Source: Nocardioides exalbidus (GTDB lineage: Bacteria > Actinomycetota > Actinomycetes > Propionibacteriales > Nocardioidaceae). Taken from it: a DNA stretch of 64,000 nucleotides. How positions within the stretch are numbered: position 1 is the first letter of the stretch; each line of letters starts with the position of its first letter. The position numbers were made by a program, and so were the translations under genes. The notes under the pieces are model-generated. The model saw only the letters and a list, made by a program, of their open reading frames with translations. It did not search any database and was not told the origin of the DNA. The stretch is from contig NZ_FNRT01000002.1 in the NCBI RefSeq assembly GCF_900105585.1, forward strand, positions 3,720,001-3,784,000, written 5' to 3'. Below are positions 34,903-43,502 of this stretch, one piece after another.

Positions 34903-36618
34903 GTGGAGCTGCTCACCCTCGCCATCGCCGCGCTCATGGCCATCGTCGTCGCAGCCGTCCTCTCCCGCCGGACCGGCATCGCCACGCCCCTGGTCCTGCT
35001 GGTGGTCGGCATCGTCTTCAGCGTCATCCCCGCGACGCCCGACTTCGAGCTCGAGCCCGACTGGATCCTCATCGGCGCGCTGCCGCCCCTGCTGTACGCC
35101 ACTGCGGTGCAGGTGCCCGTCGTCGACCTGCGCCGCAGCTTCGGCATGATCACGTGGCTCTCCGTCACGTTGGTCATCGTCTCCGCGCTCGCCGTCGGGG
35201 CGGTGGTCCACCTCATCGCGCCGGACGTGTCGTTCGCGGCCGGGGTCGCGCTCGGCGCCGTCGTCAGCCCCACCGACGCCGTCGCCGCGACCGCGATCGG
35301 CAAGCGGCTCGGGCTCCCCCACCGGCTGATGACCGTGCTCGAGGGCGAGAGCCTCCTGAACGACGCGTCCGCCCTCGTGGTGCTGCGCACGGCCCTGCTC
35401 GCGATCACCGCGGGCTTCAGCCTCGGCGACGCGGTCTTCGACTTCGCCAAGGCGGTCGTCCTCGCCGTCGTGATCGGCTTCGTCGTCGGCCACGCCACCG
35501 TGTGGCTGCGCAGCAAGCTCGACGACCCGGTGCTGATGACGGCCGTCAGCTTCATCGTTCCGTTCCTCGCCTTCCTCCCCGCCGAGGAGGCGGAGGCCTC
35601 GGGCGTCGTCGCCGTGGTCGTTGCGGGCCTGGTCACTGGCCATTACGGGGCGCGGAAGTTCAGCGCCCGCGAACGCCTCACCGAGCGCACCAACTGGCTC
35701 ACGCTCCAGTTCCTCGTCGAGAACGGCGTCTTCCTGCTCATGGGACTCCAGCTCGAGTCGCTGCTCCGCGACCTCGACGAGTCCAACAGCACCGTGCCCG
35801 AGGTCCTCGCCATCTCCGCCGTGGTGTTCGCGCTCCTGCTCGTGCTGCGCGTGGGCTTCGTCGGCGTCGAGGTGCTGAGCGAGCGACGCCAGCAGCCCAA
35901 GCTCGACGCGATGCGCGAGCGCCTCGACCAGATCAGCACACGCGTCGACACGATGACCGAGGAGGGCGGCGAGCGGATCGACAGCGAGCGTGGCCAGCAG
36001 CGCCTGTCGATGTACCGCCGTCGCGTGCAGCGCGGCAAGGCCGACGTCGACTACCAGGAGAGCGAGCCGATCACCGCCCGCGGCGGCGCCGTGCTGTCGT
36101 GGGCCGGGATGCGCGGCGTGGTCACCCTCGCGGCCGCGCTCACGATCGGCCCCGAGGTCGACGAGCGCACGCTCCTGATCACCGTGGCCTTCGTCGTGGC
36201 CGTGGCCTCGCTCCTCCTCTACGGCGGCACCCTCCCGCTCGTCATCCGGTGGCTCGGCGTGACCGGCACCGACCCGACCAAGCAGCGCGACGAGGTGGTC
36301 GACCTCTTCGGCGACATCACCAGCACGGCCGTCACGGCACTCGGTCCGCTCGACCAGATCGTCATCGACGGACAGAGGATCGACCCCGACGTCGCCGAGC
36401 AGTCACTGTCGTGGCTCGACCGCATCGAGGAGCGACGGGCCGACGCCACGCCCGAGGCGCTCACGCAGGCGACCCAGCGGGTGCTCCTGCACCGTGAGTT
36501 CATCGCGCTGATGCGCGACGCGCTGCACGAGGAGCGCGCGATCGGCGCCTACAGCACCGGGGCGCTCACCATGGCGTCGTCGATGATCGACGCCCAGGAG
36601 CTGCGGCTCGAGAGGTGA
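34903..36618 (+). CDS. CPA1-type Na+/H+ antiporter
   Basis: 571-residue monovalent cation/proton antiporter of the NhaP/CPA1 group. About twelve membrane segments occupy residues 1-430. The ion-binding region with SPTDAVAATAIGKRLGLPHRLMTVLEGESLLNDASALV is visible near residues 120-160, including the Asp pair typical of CPA1. A cytoplasmic loop and tail with charged helices (RLDQISTRVDTMTEEGGER and the C-terminal 130 residues) follow. The start is set to GTG 34903 from the -10 spacing; ATG 34897 would add two residues. It acts in pH and sodium homeostasis. Confidence 0.88.
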   Translation: MELLTLAIAALMAIVVAAVLSRRTGIATPLVLLVVGIVFSVIPATPDFELEPDWILIGALPPLLYATAVQVPVVDLRRSFGMITWLSVTLVIVSALAVGAVVHLIAPDVSFAAGVALGAVVSPTDAVAATAIGKRLGLPHRLMTVLEGESLLNDASALVVLRTALLAITAGFSLGDAVFDFAKAVVLAVVIGFVVGHATVWLRSKLDDPVLMTAVSFIVPFLAFLPAEEAEASGVVAVVVAGLVTGHYGARKFSARERLTERTNWLTLQFLVENGVFLLMGLQLESLLRDLDESNSTVPEVLAISAVVFALLLVLRVGFVGVEVLSERRQQPKLDAMRERLDQISTRVDTMTEEGGERIDSERGQQRLSMYRRRVQRGKADVDYQESEPITARGGAVLSWAGMRGVVTLAAALTIGPEVDERTLLITVAFVVAVASLLLYGGTLPLVIRWLGVTGTDPTKQRDEVVDLFGDITSTAVTALGPLDQIVIDGQRIDPDVAEQSLSWLDRIEERRADATPEALTQATQRVLLHREFIALMRDALHEERAIGAYSTGALTMASSMIDAQELRLER

Positions 36619-36637
36619 GCCACCGGGCGCGCCGGGA

Positions 36638-37918
36638 TCAGCGACGCAGCTCGCACTGCCGCAGCTCCTCACCGCCGAGGCATCGGTCGCGCCCGGCACC
36701 GCCGACGAGCTGGTCGCGACCCGGACCACCGACGAGGAGGTCGTCCCGCCTGCCGCCGATGAGGACGTCGCGACCACCGCGGCCGTACGCCGTGATCTGC
36801 AGGCCTCCGCCCACCGAGACGCTGTCGCGCCCCGGGCCGCCGAGGTAGCGCAGGGACGCGCGACCCGCGGAGAACCGCAGGTCCTCGACCTTCGTGTAGC
36901 GCGCCCGCTTCGCACCGGAGACCATGACCTGCTTGCGCGGCACGTCGACGACGTACTGCGAGCCGCGCGGGAACTGCGACTTCGGTGCGCGCAGCCGGAC
37001 GATGTCGTGGCCCGCGCCACCGCTCACGCTGATGGCCTTGCCGCGGCGCAGGACGGCGTCGATCTCGTCGTCGCCCGCACCGCCGTGCACGCTGACGCCG
37101 AGCTGCCCGACGAGGTAGTCGTCCCCGGCGCCACCGCCGATGAAGGCGCCGCGGCCGTAGGTCTCGAGGAAGTCCTCGCCCGCGCCTCCGAGGATCCGGT
37201 CACGGCCGCCCTCCGGCGAGACCACGATGTCGTCCCCGTCGCCCGCGCGGACCAGGTCGTCGCCGGCTCCGGGCTGGAGGTCGTCGTCGCCACCGAGGGC
37301 GTCGATCCGGTCGTCGCCGGCACCACCACGGATGCGGTCGGGGCCGTCGGTGCCGGTGAGCACGTCGTCGTACGCGGATCCGATGATCCCGCCTGAGAAG
37401 GCAGGCACGACGATGGTGTCCCCGCCCTCGCCCGTCGCCGTACCGGCGGAGAGATCGACCGTGACCGGGCCGCGGGCACCGGCGAAGGACACCGTGTCGT
37501 AGTCGGCGAGACGGTCCACGTAGTCCACGTCGGCCGACTGCGGGTCGTCACCCAGATCGATGACGTCGTCACCGGGACCGGGGACGAGCACGTCGCCGTC
37601 GTAGCCGTCGTCCGGGGAGTACTCGCCGTCGAGGCCACCGAACAGGCGGTCGTCGCCCGGCCCCCCGATGAGCTCGTCGGCGTCGCCGAGACCGCAGATC
37701 GTGTCGTTCCCCGCGCCGCCGTCGATGGTGTCGCGCCCCTCGGTGCCGAGGATCACGTCGTCGCCCGGGGTGCCGGACGTCGGCACACCCGGGAGCGCGA
37801 CGATCGTCGGCGCCTTCCCGTCGCACGTCGTCTGGGCCACAGCCGTCCCGGCGGACAGGCCCACGACGGCCAACGGCGTCATGGCGATCGTCAGGACAGC
37901 GGCAGCGGTGCGTCGCAC
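36638..37918 (-). CDS. Secreted RTX-like calcium-binding repeat protein
   Basis: 426-residue exported protein. A signal peptide (1-29, cleavage near GTAVAQ) is followed by regular nonapeptide-type GGxGxDxLx units through most of the chain (for example GGAGNDTICGLGDADELIGGPGDDRLFGG, GGAGDDRIDALGGDDDL, and the C-terminal GGRRDDLLVGGPGRDQLVGG). These are expected to form a calcium-stabilised beta-roll. A Cys pair ends the protein (RCLGGEELRQCE). The GTG at 37918 is chosen because GGAGGAG lies 6 nt upstream and the signal peptide begins there. It resembles the more degenerate protein at 16394-17914. No type I secretion genes are nearby, so Sec export is expected. Confidence 0.82.
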   Translation of the reverse strand: MRRTAAAVLTIAMTPLAVVGLSAGTAVAQTTCDGKAPTIVALPGVPTSGTPGDDVILGTEGRDTIDGGAGNDTICGLGDADELIGGPGDDRLFGGLDGEYSPDDGYDGDVLVPGPGDDVIDLGDDPQSADVDYVDRLADYDTVSFAGARGPVTVDLSAGTATGEGGDTIVVPAFSGGIIGSAYDDVLTGTDGPDRIRGGAGDDRIDALGGDDDLQPGAGDDLVRAGDGDDIVVSPEGGRDRILGGAGEDFLETYGRGAFIGGGAGDDYLVGQLGVSVHGGAGDDEIDAVLRRGKAISVSGGAGHDIVRLRAPKSQFPRGSQYVVDVPRKQVMVSGAKRARYTKVEDLRFSAGRASLRYLGGPGRDSVSVGGGLQITAYGRGGRDVLIGGRRDDLLVGGPGRDQLVGGAGRDRCLGGEELRQCELRR

Positions 37919-38006
37919 GGTGATCTCCTCCGAGGGCGTCGAGCCCCTGGGCGGGGCCGTACCAGTCTGATGCACGGAGAGGTGAGGAAGTTGTGGCGAC
38001 CGGTCC

Positions 38007-38012
38007 TAGGTT
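38007..38012 (+). promoter_or_regulatory. -10 element of the aldo/keto reductase gene (leaderless)
   Basis: TAGGTT, 6-nt spacer, ATG at 38019. Confidence 0.6.
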
Positions 38013-38018
38013 GGACGC

Positions 38019-38858
38019 ATGTCCCAGATCCCGACGTACGACCTCAACGACGGCACCACGATCCCCGCCATCGGGTTCGGCACCTATCCCCTGCGCGACG
38101 AGGACGGCATCGGCTCGATCGCCGGCGCGATCGAGGCCGGCTACCGGCTCGTCGACACAGCCGTGAACTACGGGAACGAGACCGAGGTCGGCGAGGCCAT
38201 CCGCCGCTCGGGGGTCCCCCGCGACGAGATCCTCGTGGCCAGCAAGATCCCCGGCCGCCACCACGCGTACGACGACGCCATCGCGTCGGTGCGCGAGTCG
38301 CTGGGCCGGCTCGGGCTGGAGCGCACCGACCTCCACCTCATCCACTGGCCCAACCCGTCGCAGGGCAAGTACGTCGAGGCGTGGCGCGCGCTCGTCCAGC
38401 TGCAGAAGGACGGTCTCGTCCGCTCGATCGGCGTCTCCAACTTCACCGAGGAGCACCTCACCCGGATCATCGACGACACCGGCGTCGTCCCGGCGGTCAA
38501 CCAGGTCGAGCTGCACCCCCGCTTCCCGCAGGCCCACATGCGCGAGGTGCACGAGCGACTCGGCATCCGCACCGAGGCGTGGAGCCCGATGGGCAAGCGC
38601 CGGGCACCGCTCGACGAGGACGCGGTGACCATGGCTGCGGCGGCCCACGACGTCTCGGCCGGGCAGGTCATCCTGCGCTGGCACGTCCAGCTCGGGTCGC
38701 TGCCGATCCCCAAGTCCGCCGACCCTTCCCGGCAGGCCGAGAACCTCGACGTCTTCGGCTTCGAGCTCACCGACGACGAGATGGCTGCCATCACCGGGCT
38801 CGCGGAGGACGACGGACGGCTCTTCGGCGGCGACCCCGACACCCACGAGGAGATGTGA
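38019..38858 (+). CDS. Aldo/keto reductase
   Basis: 279-residue NADPH-dependent AKR barrel similar to 2,5-diketo-D-gluconate reductases. The catalytic tetrad is visible: Asp46 and Tyr51 (VDTAVNYGNE), Lys76 (VASKIPG), His109 (LIHWPNP). The cofactor loop IPKSADPSRQAENLDVF is near the C-terminus. Physiological substrate unknown. Single-gene unit with a leaderless start; the cyclophilin gene follows with its own -10. Confidence 0.92.
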   Translation: MSQIPTYDLNDGTTIPAIGFGTYPLRDEDGIGSIAGAIEAGYRLVDTAVNYGNETEVGEAIRRSGVPRDEILVASKIPGRHHAYDDAIASVRESLGRLGLERTDLHLIHWPNPSQGKYVEAWRALVQLQKDGLVRSIGVSNFTEEHLTRIIDDTGVVPAVNQVELHPRFPQAHMREVHERLGIRTEAWSPMGKRRAPLDEDAVTMAAAAHDVSAGQVILRWHVQLGSLPIPKSADPSRQAENLDVFGFELTDDEMAAITGLAEDDGRLFGGDPDTHEEM

Positions 38859-38870
38859 GGCGGCGCTGGC

Positions 38871-38876
38871 TAGAGT
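38871..38876 (+). promoter_or_regulatory. -10 element of the cyclophilin gene (leaderless)
   Basis: TAGAGT, 7-nt spacer, ATG at 38884. Confidence 0.6.
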
Positions 38877-38883
38877 CACCCGC

Positions 38884-39648
38884 ATGCTGAAGCGACTCGC
38901 CACCGTGGCCGCCTGCCTGTCCGTCCTCGCCCTCTCCGCGTGCGGCAACGAGGCCGACAGCGACACCGCGACGGACCCGTCGAGCTCCTCCTCGTCCGAC
39001 GCGTCCTCGGAGTCGCCCTCGGATTCGCCCTCGGAATCGCCCTCGGACTCGCCCTCGGAGTCCACGTCCGAGCCGGCCGGCGCGACGGCCTCCTGCGAGT
39101 ACCCCTCCGACGGCCAGGACCCGGCGCGCGACGTCGAGGCGCCGAGCACGGACGCCCCGTCCGAGGGCACGGTCGCCGCAACCATCACCACGAACTTCGG
39201 CGACATCGGCCTCACGCTCGACGCCGCCAAGGCGCCGTGCACCGTGAACTCGTTCGTCTCGCTCGCCGAGCAGGGCTTCTACGACGACACCGTCTGCCCG
39301 CGCATCGGCGACCAGGACGGTTTCGGCATCCTCCAGTGCGGCGACCCGAGCGGCACCATGTCGGGCGGCCCCGGTTACTCGTTCGCCGACGAGCTCAGCG
39401 GTGACGAGACCTACCCGGCCGGCACCCTCGCGATGGCCAACGCGGGCGCCGACACCAACGGCTCGCAGTTCTTCCTCGTCTTCCGCGACTCCCAGTTCAC
39501 CCCGGACTACACGGTCTTCGGCCAGATCGACGAGCCCGGTCTCGAGGTCCTCCAGGCGATCGCCAAGGAGGGCAACGACGCGTCGAACCCCGCCGGCGGC
39601 GGCGCGCCCAACAAGGAGGTCAGCATCGAGAAGGTCACCGTCAGCTGA
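38884..39648 (+). CDS. Cyclophilin-type peptidyl-prolyl isomerase lipoprotein
   Basis: 254-residue extracytoplasmic PPIase. A lipoprotein signal peptide ends in LALSAC (lipid-modified Cys20). A Ser/Asp/Glu-rich linker follows (about 27-65), encoded in part by four 12-bp tandem repeats at 39013-39060. The cyclophilin domain (about 98-250) shows NSFVSLAEQGFYDDTVCPRI, a FGILQCGDPSGTMSGGPGYSFADE region and MANAGADTNGSQFFLVF, carrying most active-site positions. It probably assists folding of exported proteins. It is convergent with the OsmC gene. Confidence 0.9.
   Translation: MLKRLATVAACLSVLALSACGNEADSDTATDPSSSSSSDASSESPSDSPSESPSDSPSESTSEPAGATASCEYPSDGQDPARDVEAPSTDAPSEGTVAATITTNFGDIGLTLDAAKAPCTVNSFVSLAEQGFYDDTVCPRIGDQDGFGILQCGDPSGTMSGGPGYSFADELSGDETYPAGTLAMANAGADTNGSQFFLVFRDSQFTPDYTVFGQIDEPGLEVLQAIAKEGNDASNPAGGGAPNKEVSIEKVTVS
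39013..39060 (+). repeat. Four tandem 12-bp repeats in the cyclophilin linker
   Basis: TCGCCCTCGGAN occurs four times back to back, differing only in the last base, and encodes alternating Ser-Pro-Ser-Asp/Glu. Copy number could vary by slippage without breaking the frame. Confidence 0.85.
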
Positions 39649-39672
39649 CGCGTCCGCCGAGGAGCGCTCGAG

Positions 39673-40104
39673 TCAGTCGCTGACCGGCTCGTAGCCGACC
39701 TCCGCCCCCAGCTGCACCGTCCGCGAGACCGTGCACAGCCGGTCGCGCGACATCTCGATCGCGCGCTCGAGCCGACCGCGCGCCTTCTCGCCGTCCGGCC
39801 CGTCGGGGAAGTCGACGTCGAACGACACCCGGATCCCGGACATGTGGTTGCCGTGATCGTCACTGACCTTGTGGCCCTCGGCGTGCACGTCGAAGGTCGT
39901 GCTGCTGGTGCGCTTGTGGGTGATGGCCTCGACGTCGAGGGCACTGCACCCGGCGATGGCGGCCAGCAGGAGCTCCACCGGCGTGAAGTCGGGATCCTCT
40001 CCCCCGGTGCCGAAGAACGTCTCCCCTCCCCTGGCGTTGGTGGCCTTGAAGCGGGCGGGGCCGATGCGGGTGAGCTCCACGCTGCGCACGGTGTCGTCAG
40101 TCAT
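39673..40104 (-). CDS. OsmC/Ohr-family peroxidase-like protein
   Basis: 143-residue OsmC-fold protein. The two redox cysteines are Cys53 (IAGCSALDVEA) and Cys124 (RLCTVSRT), placed as in OsmC organic-hydroperoxide reductases of the YhfA-like subgroup. N-terminal FKATNARGGETFFGTGGEDPDFTPVELLL is typical. CAGGGT ends 6 nt before the ATG on the - strand, close to the leaderless pattern. It detoxifies organic peroxides by family inference. Convergent with the cyclophilin gene. Confidence 0.88.
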   Translation of the reverse strand: MTDDTVRSVELTRIGPARFKATNARGGETFFGTGGEDPDFTPVELLLAAIAGCSALDVEAITHKRTSSTTFDVHAEGHKVSDDHGNHMSGIRVSFDVDFPDGPDGEKARGRLERAIEMSRDRLCTVSRTVQLGAEVGYEPVSD

Positions 40105-40176
40105 GCGCCCACCCTGCCAGAGGCGATCGCGGGTCTATCCTCCTCGTGAGGGACGTTCGATCTGGGGGAACCACTC

Positions 40177-42201
40177 ATGTCTCGGAAGACCGCTCTGCTC
40201 GCGGTAGGCGTCCTGTGCGTCGGTCTCGTCGCCGGCCCGGCCCACGCGCTCACGGACCGCTGGGCGGCCTGGGCGCCCGTCCAGGGCACGGCCAACGCCT
40301 ACCGCACGACCATGACCCAGCAGTCGCCCGGCTTCCCGCCGGCGACGGTCGTCTCGGACTCACGGGCCCCGGTGTCGCTCCCCGCCGGCACCAGCACGTT
40401 CCTCGGCCCAGCGACCCCGCCGGGCGCGAAGTACGGCACCAGCAGCGGCAGCGCCTACCTGCTGCTCCGCCCGAAGGCGGACACCGCCACGACGCCGTCC
40501 ACGACGACGTACACCTTCGCGGCGCCGACGCCCGACACCGGCTGGGCCTTCGTCCTCGGCGACGTCGACGCGGACGCCGTACGCGTGACGGCGACCGACG
40601 CGAGCGGTGCGGCCGTGCCGGCCGCCGAGGTCGACAGCTGGTACCGCGGCGCCTTCAACTACGCCGGTGGCACCGACCTGCCCACGTGGAGCGCGGCCAC
40701 GTCGACGCTGACCGGCAACGCCGCCGCCACGGACACCGACGGGGCCAGCGGCTGGTTCGAGCCCGACATCCGGATCTCCAGCCTCACCCTGACCTTCACC
40801 CGGCGCGCCGGCTTCCCCGTCTACCAGACCTGGTTCGTCAGCCGCGCCCGGCCGATCGGAGGGACGGTCGACGACGTGTCGGGCACCGGGTCGTGCGCGC
40901 CGACGCAGGCGACGATGACGCTCGTCTCGCCGTTCGGCGACGAGCTCGCCACGACCACCCCGGCGGCCAACGGCACCTACTCGTTCGGGGAGTACGCCAC
41001 CCAGGCCGGCTACGTCGTCCGCCTCGACGTCCCGGCCTCGTGCGCGATCGTCGGTCCGGCCGAGCTGACGGTGTCCAACCGTGGCAACGACAACGACCCG
41101 GCCTCACGCGCGGACTTCGAGGTGCGCCAGATCGTCCCGCAGGCGATCAGCGGAGTCGTGACGGACGGCGCCGGGCCGGTCGCCGGCGTCGTCGTCACCC
41201 TGACCGCACCGGGCGGGGGCACCACGTCGACCACGACCCGCGCCGACGGGAGCTACCTGTTCGACGACAACGCGATCGGCACGGGCTACACGGTCTCGAT
41301 CGCGGTGCCCGCCGGCTACTCGGCGGGACCGGGCGGCACCTCCATCACCGGCATCGACGTCGCCACCCAGCCCGTCACCGGCCAGGACTTCCAGGTCGTC
41401 GCCCTGCCGTCGGTCTCCGGGACCGTGTCCGGCGGCGGAGTCGGCCTCGGAGGTGTGCAGGTGGTCCTGACCCCGGCCGGAGGCGGGACGCCCATCACCG
41501 TCGCGACGGAGGGCGACGGGACCTACGTCCTCGACGCGGTGCCGCCGGGCGACTACACGCTCAGCGTCGTCGCCCCCGCCGGCTACACCGCTCCCCCGCC
41601 ACGCGCCGTCACCGTTCCCTCCGGCGGGCTCACCGACCAGGACGTCGACCTCACCCGACCGGGTGCCGTCGGCGGCACGGTCACCCAGGGAGGTCAGCCC
41701 GTCGCCGGCGTGCAGGTGGTCGTCGACGGCCCGACGGGGCAGACGGTCGTGACGACCGACGCCGACGGGCAGTACTTCCTCGACCAGCTCGGACCCGGCA
41801 CGTGGACCCTCACCGTCCGGCCGCCTGCCGGCACGGTCGTGACGGGGCCTGCGTCCCACACGGTCACGATCACCAGCGAGGGCGAGATCCGCGGCGGCCA
41901 GGACTTCGTGCTCGCCCCGGCACCCACCACGCCCCCCACGACCTCGCCGCCCACCACGACCCCGACCGCGACCCCGACCGCGACTCCGACGTCGAGCCCC
42001 ACGAGCTCGCCGACCGAGTCCCCGACCAGCTCGCCCACCGCGTCACCGACGGACGACGGCTCGGGCGGCGGAGGCGACGGCGGCGCGGTGCTCCCGGACA
42101 CGGGCGGTCCGTCCGTGTGGCTCGGGGCGGGGAGCCTCGCCCTGGTCCTCGCCGGGCTCGCGCTCGTGGCCGTCGCGCGGCGTCGTACCCGCCGGACGTG
42201 A
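40177..42201 (+). CDS. LPDTG-anchored surface protein with carboxypeptidase-regulatory/CnaB-like repeats
   Basis: 674-residue exported protein. A signal peptide (1-25, ending near GPAHAL) precedes a 200-residue N-terminal domain. Four Ig-like repeats follow (about 225-575), with the pattern of SdrD_B/carboxypeptidase-regulatory domains (GTVSGGGVGLGGVQVVLTP and DGTYVLDAVPPGDYTLSVVAP). A Thr/Pro/Ser-rich stalk (about 585-640) leads to the sortase signal LPDTG, a hydrophobic helix and a basic tail (ARRRTRRT). It would be covalently attached to the cell wall. No sortase gene is in the window. GGGGGA precedes the ATG by 8 nt. The gene ends at a 15-bp terminator stem. Confidence 0.87.
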   Translation: MSRKTALLAVGVLCVGLVAGPAHALTDRWAAWAPVQGTANAYRTTMTQQSPGFPPATVVSDSRAPVSLPAGTSTFLGPATPPGAKYGTSSGSAYLLLRPKADTATTPSTTTYTFAAPTPDTGWAFVLGDVDADAVRVTATDASGAAVPAAEVDSWYRGAFNYAGGTDLPTWSAATSTLTGNAAATDTDGASGWFEPDIRISSLTLTFTRRAGFPVYQTWFVSRARPIGGTVDDVSGTGSCAPTQATMTLVSPFGDELATTTPAANGTYSFGEYATQAGYVVRLDVPASCAIVGPAELTVSNRGNDNDPASRADFEVRQIVPQAISGVVTDGAGPVAGVVVTLTAPGGGTTSTTTRADGSYLFDDNAIGTGYTVSIAVPAGYSAGPGGTSITGIDVATQPVTGQDFQVVALPSVSGTVSGGGVGLGGVQVVLTPAGGGTPITVATEGDGTYVLDAVPPGDYTLSVVAPAGYTAPPPRAVTVPSGGLTDQDVDLTRPGAVGGTVTQGGQPVAGVQVVVDGPTGQTVVTTDADGQYFLDQLGPGTWTLTVRPPAGTVVTGPASHTVTITSEGEIRGGQDFVLAPAPTTPPTTSPPTTTPTATPTATPTSSPTSSPTESPTSSPTASPTDDGSGGGGDGGAVLPDTGGPSVWLGAGSLALVLAGLALVAVARRRTRRT

Positions 42202-42203
42202 GA

Positions 42204-42237
42204 ACACCCTGCCAGTCAGGAATGACTGGCAGGGTGT
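42204..42237 (+). terminator. 15-bp perfect hairpin behind the LPDTG-protein gene
   Basis: ACACCCTGCCAGTCA (42204-42218), loop GGAA, TGACTGGCAGGGTGT (42223-42237), starting 2 nt after the stop codon. No U-run, but it is one of the longest stems in the window. It may also stop the convergent 46-residue gene. Confidence 0.75.
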
Positions 42238-42278
42238 CGTGCGCCCGATGTGGGGATCGGGCGCGGAGTCGCGCTGCG

Positions 42279-42419
42279 TCAGCGGGGGCGACGCGCAGCG
42301 CGACGGGCTCGACGCTCGTCGCTGCGGGCGATCTCCACGTCACGCAGGAGGGCACGGTCCTCGTCCGAGTGGGCGCGCGCGTCGACGAGCCTCAGGGCGA
42401 GGTGCAGCTGCGGGTTCAT
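42279..42419 (-). CDS. 46-residue Arg-rich small protein
   Basis: Short frame starting MNPQLHLALRLVDARAHSDE and ending in a strongly basic, helical tail (ERRARRAARR). The ATG is preceded by GGAAGGA with 9 nt spacing. A -10-like TAGAAT and a structured leader lie upstream. There is no recognised family and no membrane segment. The basic tail would suit RNA or DNA binding. Codon choice and ribosome site make it a likely real gene, too short for usual gene calling. Confidence 0.6.
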   Translation of the reverse strand: MNPQLHLALRLVDARAHSDEDRALLRDVEIARSDERRARRAARRPR

Positions 42420-42435
42420 GGAGATCTGTCCTTCC

Positions 42436-42508
42436 GAGGGCTTCCGGCCCTCTGGCGATGAGCGTGATTGGTAAGAGGTAGCCGCTCCTTTGCGGCTCTT
42501 ACATTCTA
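42436..42508 (-). promoter_or_regulatory. Promoter and structured leader of the 46-residue gene
   Basis: On the - strand TAGAAT (complement of 42503-42508) would start RNA near 42496, leaving a leader of about 77 nt. It holds two stems: an interrupted GTAAGAG/CTCTTAC dyad with an inner GCCGC/GCGGC (42471-42502) and GAGGGC/GCCCTC (about 42436-42452). No good -35 is seen. The outer stem overlaps the transcript start, so its role is uncertain. Confidence 0.4.
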
Positions 42509-42578
42509 CGGACGAAGAAGACGTCGGTCCGCATCGGCGACGGGGTGATCTCGGCCACCACCGCGCGGGGCCTACGGC

Positions 42579-42584
42579 TACCCT
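42579..42584 (+). promoter_or_regulatory. -10 element of fdhD (leaderless)
   Basis: TACCCT, 6-nt spacer, GTG at 42591. Confidence 0.6.
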
Positions 42585-42590
42585 CGGGAC

Positions 42591-43418
42591 GTGACCACCG
42601 AGCGCACGCGACGTCCCGGCCCGACGGTCCGCACGCGCGTCTCCGAGCACCGCGGCGAGGACCGGATCGACCGCGAGGACCGGCTGATCACCGAGGAGCC
42701 GCTCGAGATCCGGGTCCGCGTCGGACGGCTCGAGCCACGCCGCGCCTGGGTCACGATGCGCACGCCCGGTCACGACTTCGAGCTCGCCGCCGGCTGGCTG
42801 GTCAACGAGGGCATCACGACTCCCGCCGGGCTCACCCAGGTCGCCTACTGCACCGACGAGGACCTCAATCCCGAGCAGGAGTTCAACGTGGTCACCGTCT
42901 CCGTGACCGGTGCCGCCGACCTCCCCCACCGCCACGTCGCCGCGTCGGCCGGGTCGTCGGCGTGCGGCGTGTGCGGCAAGGACAGCGTCTCGGAGGCGCT
43001 GGTGACCCGGGCCGCTGCCCCCTGGGCCGGAGCGCGCCCGTCCGCGGACGTCGTACGACGCCTCCCGGACGCGCTGCGCGAACGGCAGTCGCTCTTCACC
43101 AAGACCGGCGGCGTGCACGCGGCCGGTCTCGCCGACGCCGACGGCACGCTGCTGGTCGTGCGGGAGGACGTCGGGCGCCACAACGCCGTCGACAAGGTCG
43201 TCGGAGCGCGGGTCCTCGCCGGGGACGACCCGGCCGCCGCCTGCCTCGTGCTGAGCGGGCGGGTGGGCTTCGAGCTCGTCCAGAAGGCGGCCGCCAGCGG
43301 GATCGGGTCCATCGTCGCCGTGGGCGCGCCGACGAGCCTGGCGGCCCGTCTCGCCGAGGAGGCCGGGATCGCCCTGTGGGGCTTCACCTCGCCGGGTCGG
43401 TCCGTCAGCTACTGCTGA
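42591..43418 (+). CDS. fdhD: Formate dehydrogenase accessory sulfurtransferase FdhD
   Basis: 275-residue FdhD-family protein, which passes sulfur from the cysteine desulfurase to the molybdenum/tungsten cofactor of formate dehydrogenase. The essential CxxC is CGVC (Cys125, Cys128) in SACGVCGKDSV. Cofactor-binding blocks TKTGGVHAAGL and REDVGRHNAVDKVVG follow. A leaderless GTG start is supported by TACCCT 6 nt upstream. No formate dehydrogenase gene is in the window, so its client lies elsewhere. Confidence 0.93.
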   Translation: MTTERTRRPGPTVRTRVSEHRGEDRIDREDRLITEEPLEIRVRVGRLEPRRAWVTMRTPGHDFELAAGWLVNEGITTPAGLTQVAYCTDEDLNPEQEFNVVTVSVTGAADLPHRHVAASAGSSACGVCGKDSVSEALVTRAAAPWAGARPSADVVRRLPDALRERQSLFTKTGGVHAAGLADADGTLLVVREDVGRHNAVDKVVGARVLAGDDPAAACLVLSGRVGFELVQKAAASGIGSIVAVGAPTSLAARLAEEAGIALWGFTSPGRSVSYC

Positions 43419-43490
43419 TCCGCTCGCGTCCCCGGACATCACACCTCCGTGCGGACGGCGCGGTGCCCGGGCGGTGTCGGTGCGTCGTTC

Positions 43491-43496
43491 TACGGT
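43491..43496 (+). promoter_or_regulatory. -10 element of sbcD (leaderless)
   Basis: TACGGT, 6-nt spacer, GTG at 43503. Confidence 0.6.
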
Positions 43497-43502
43497 CGTC
43501 CC

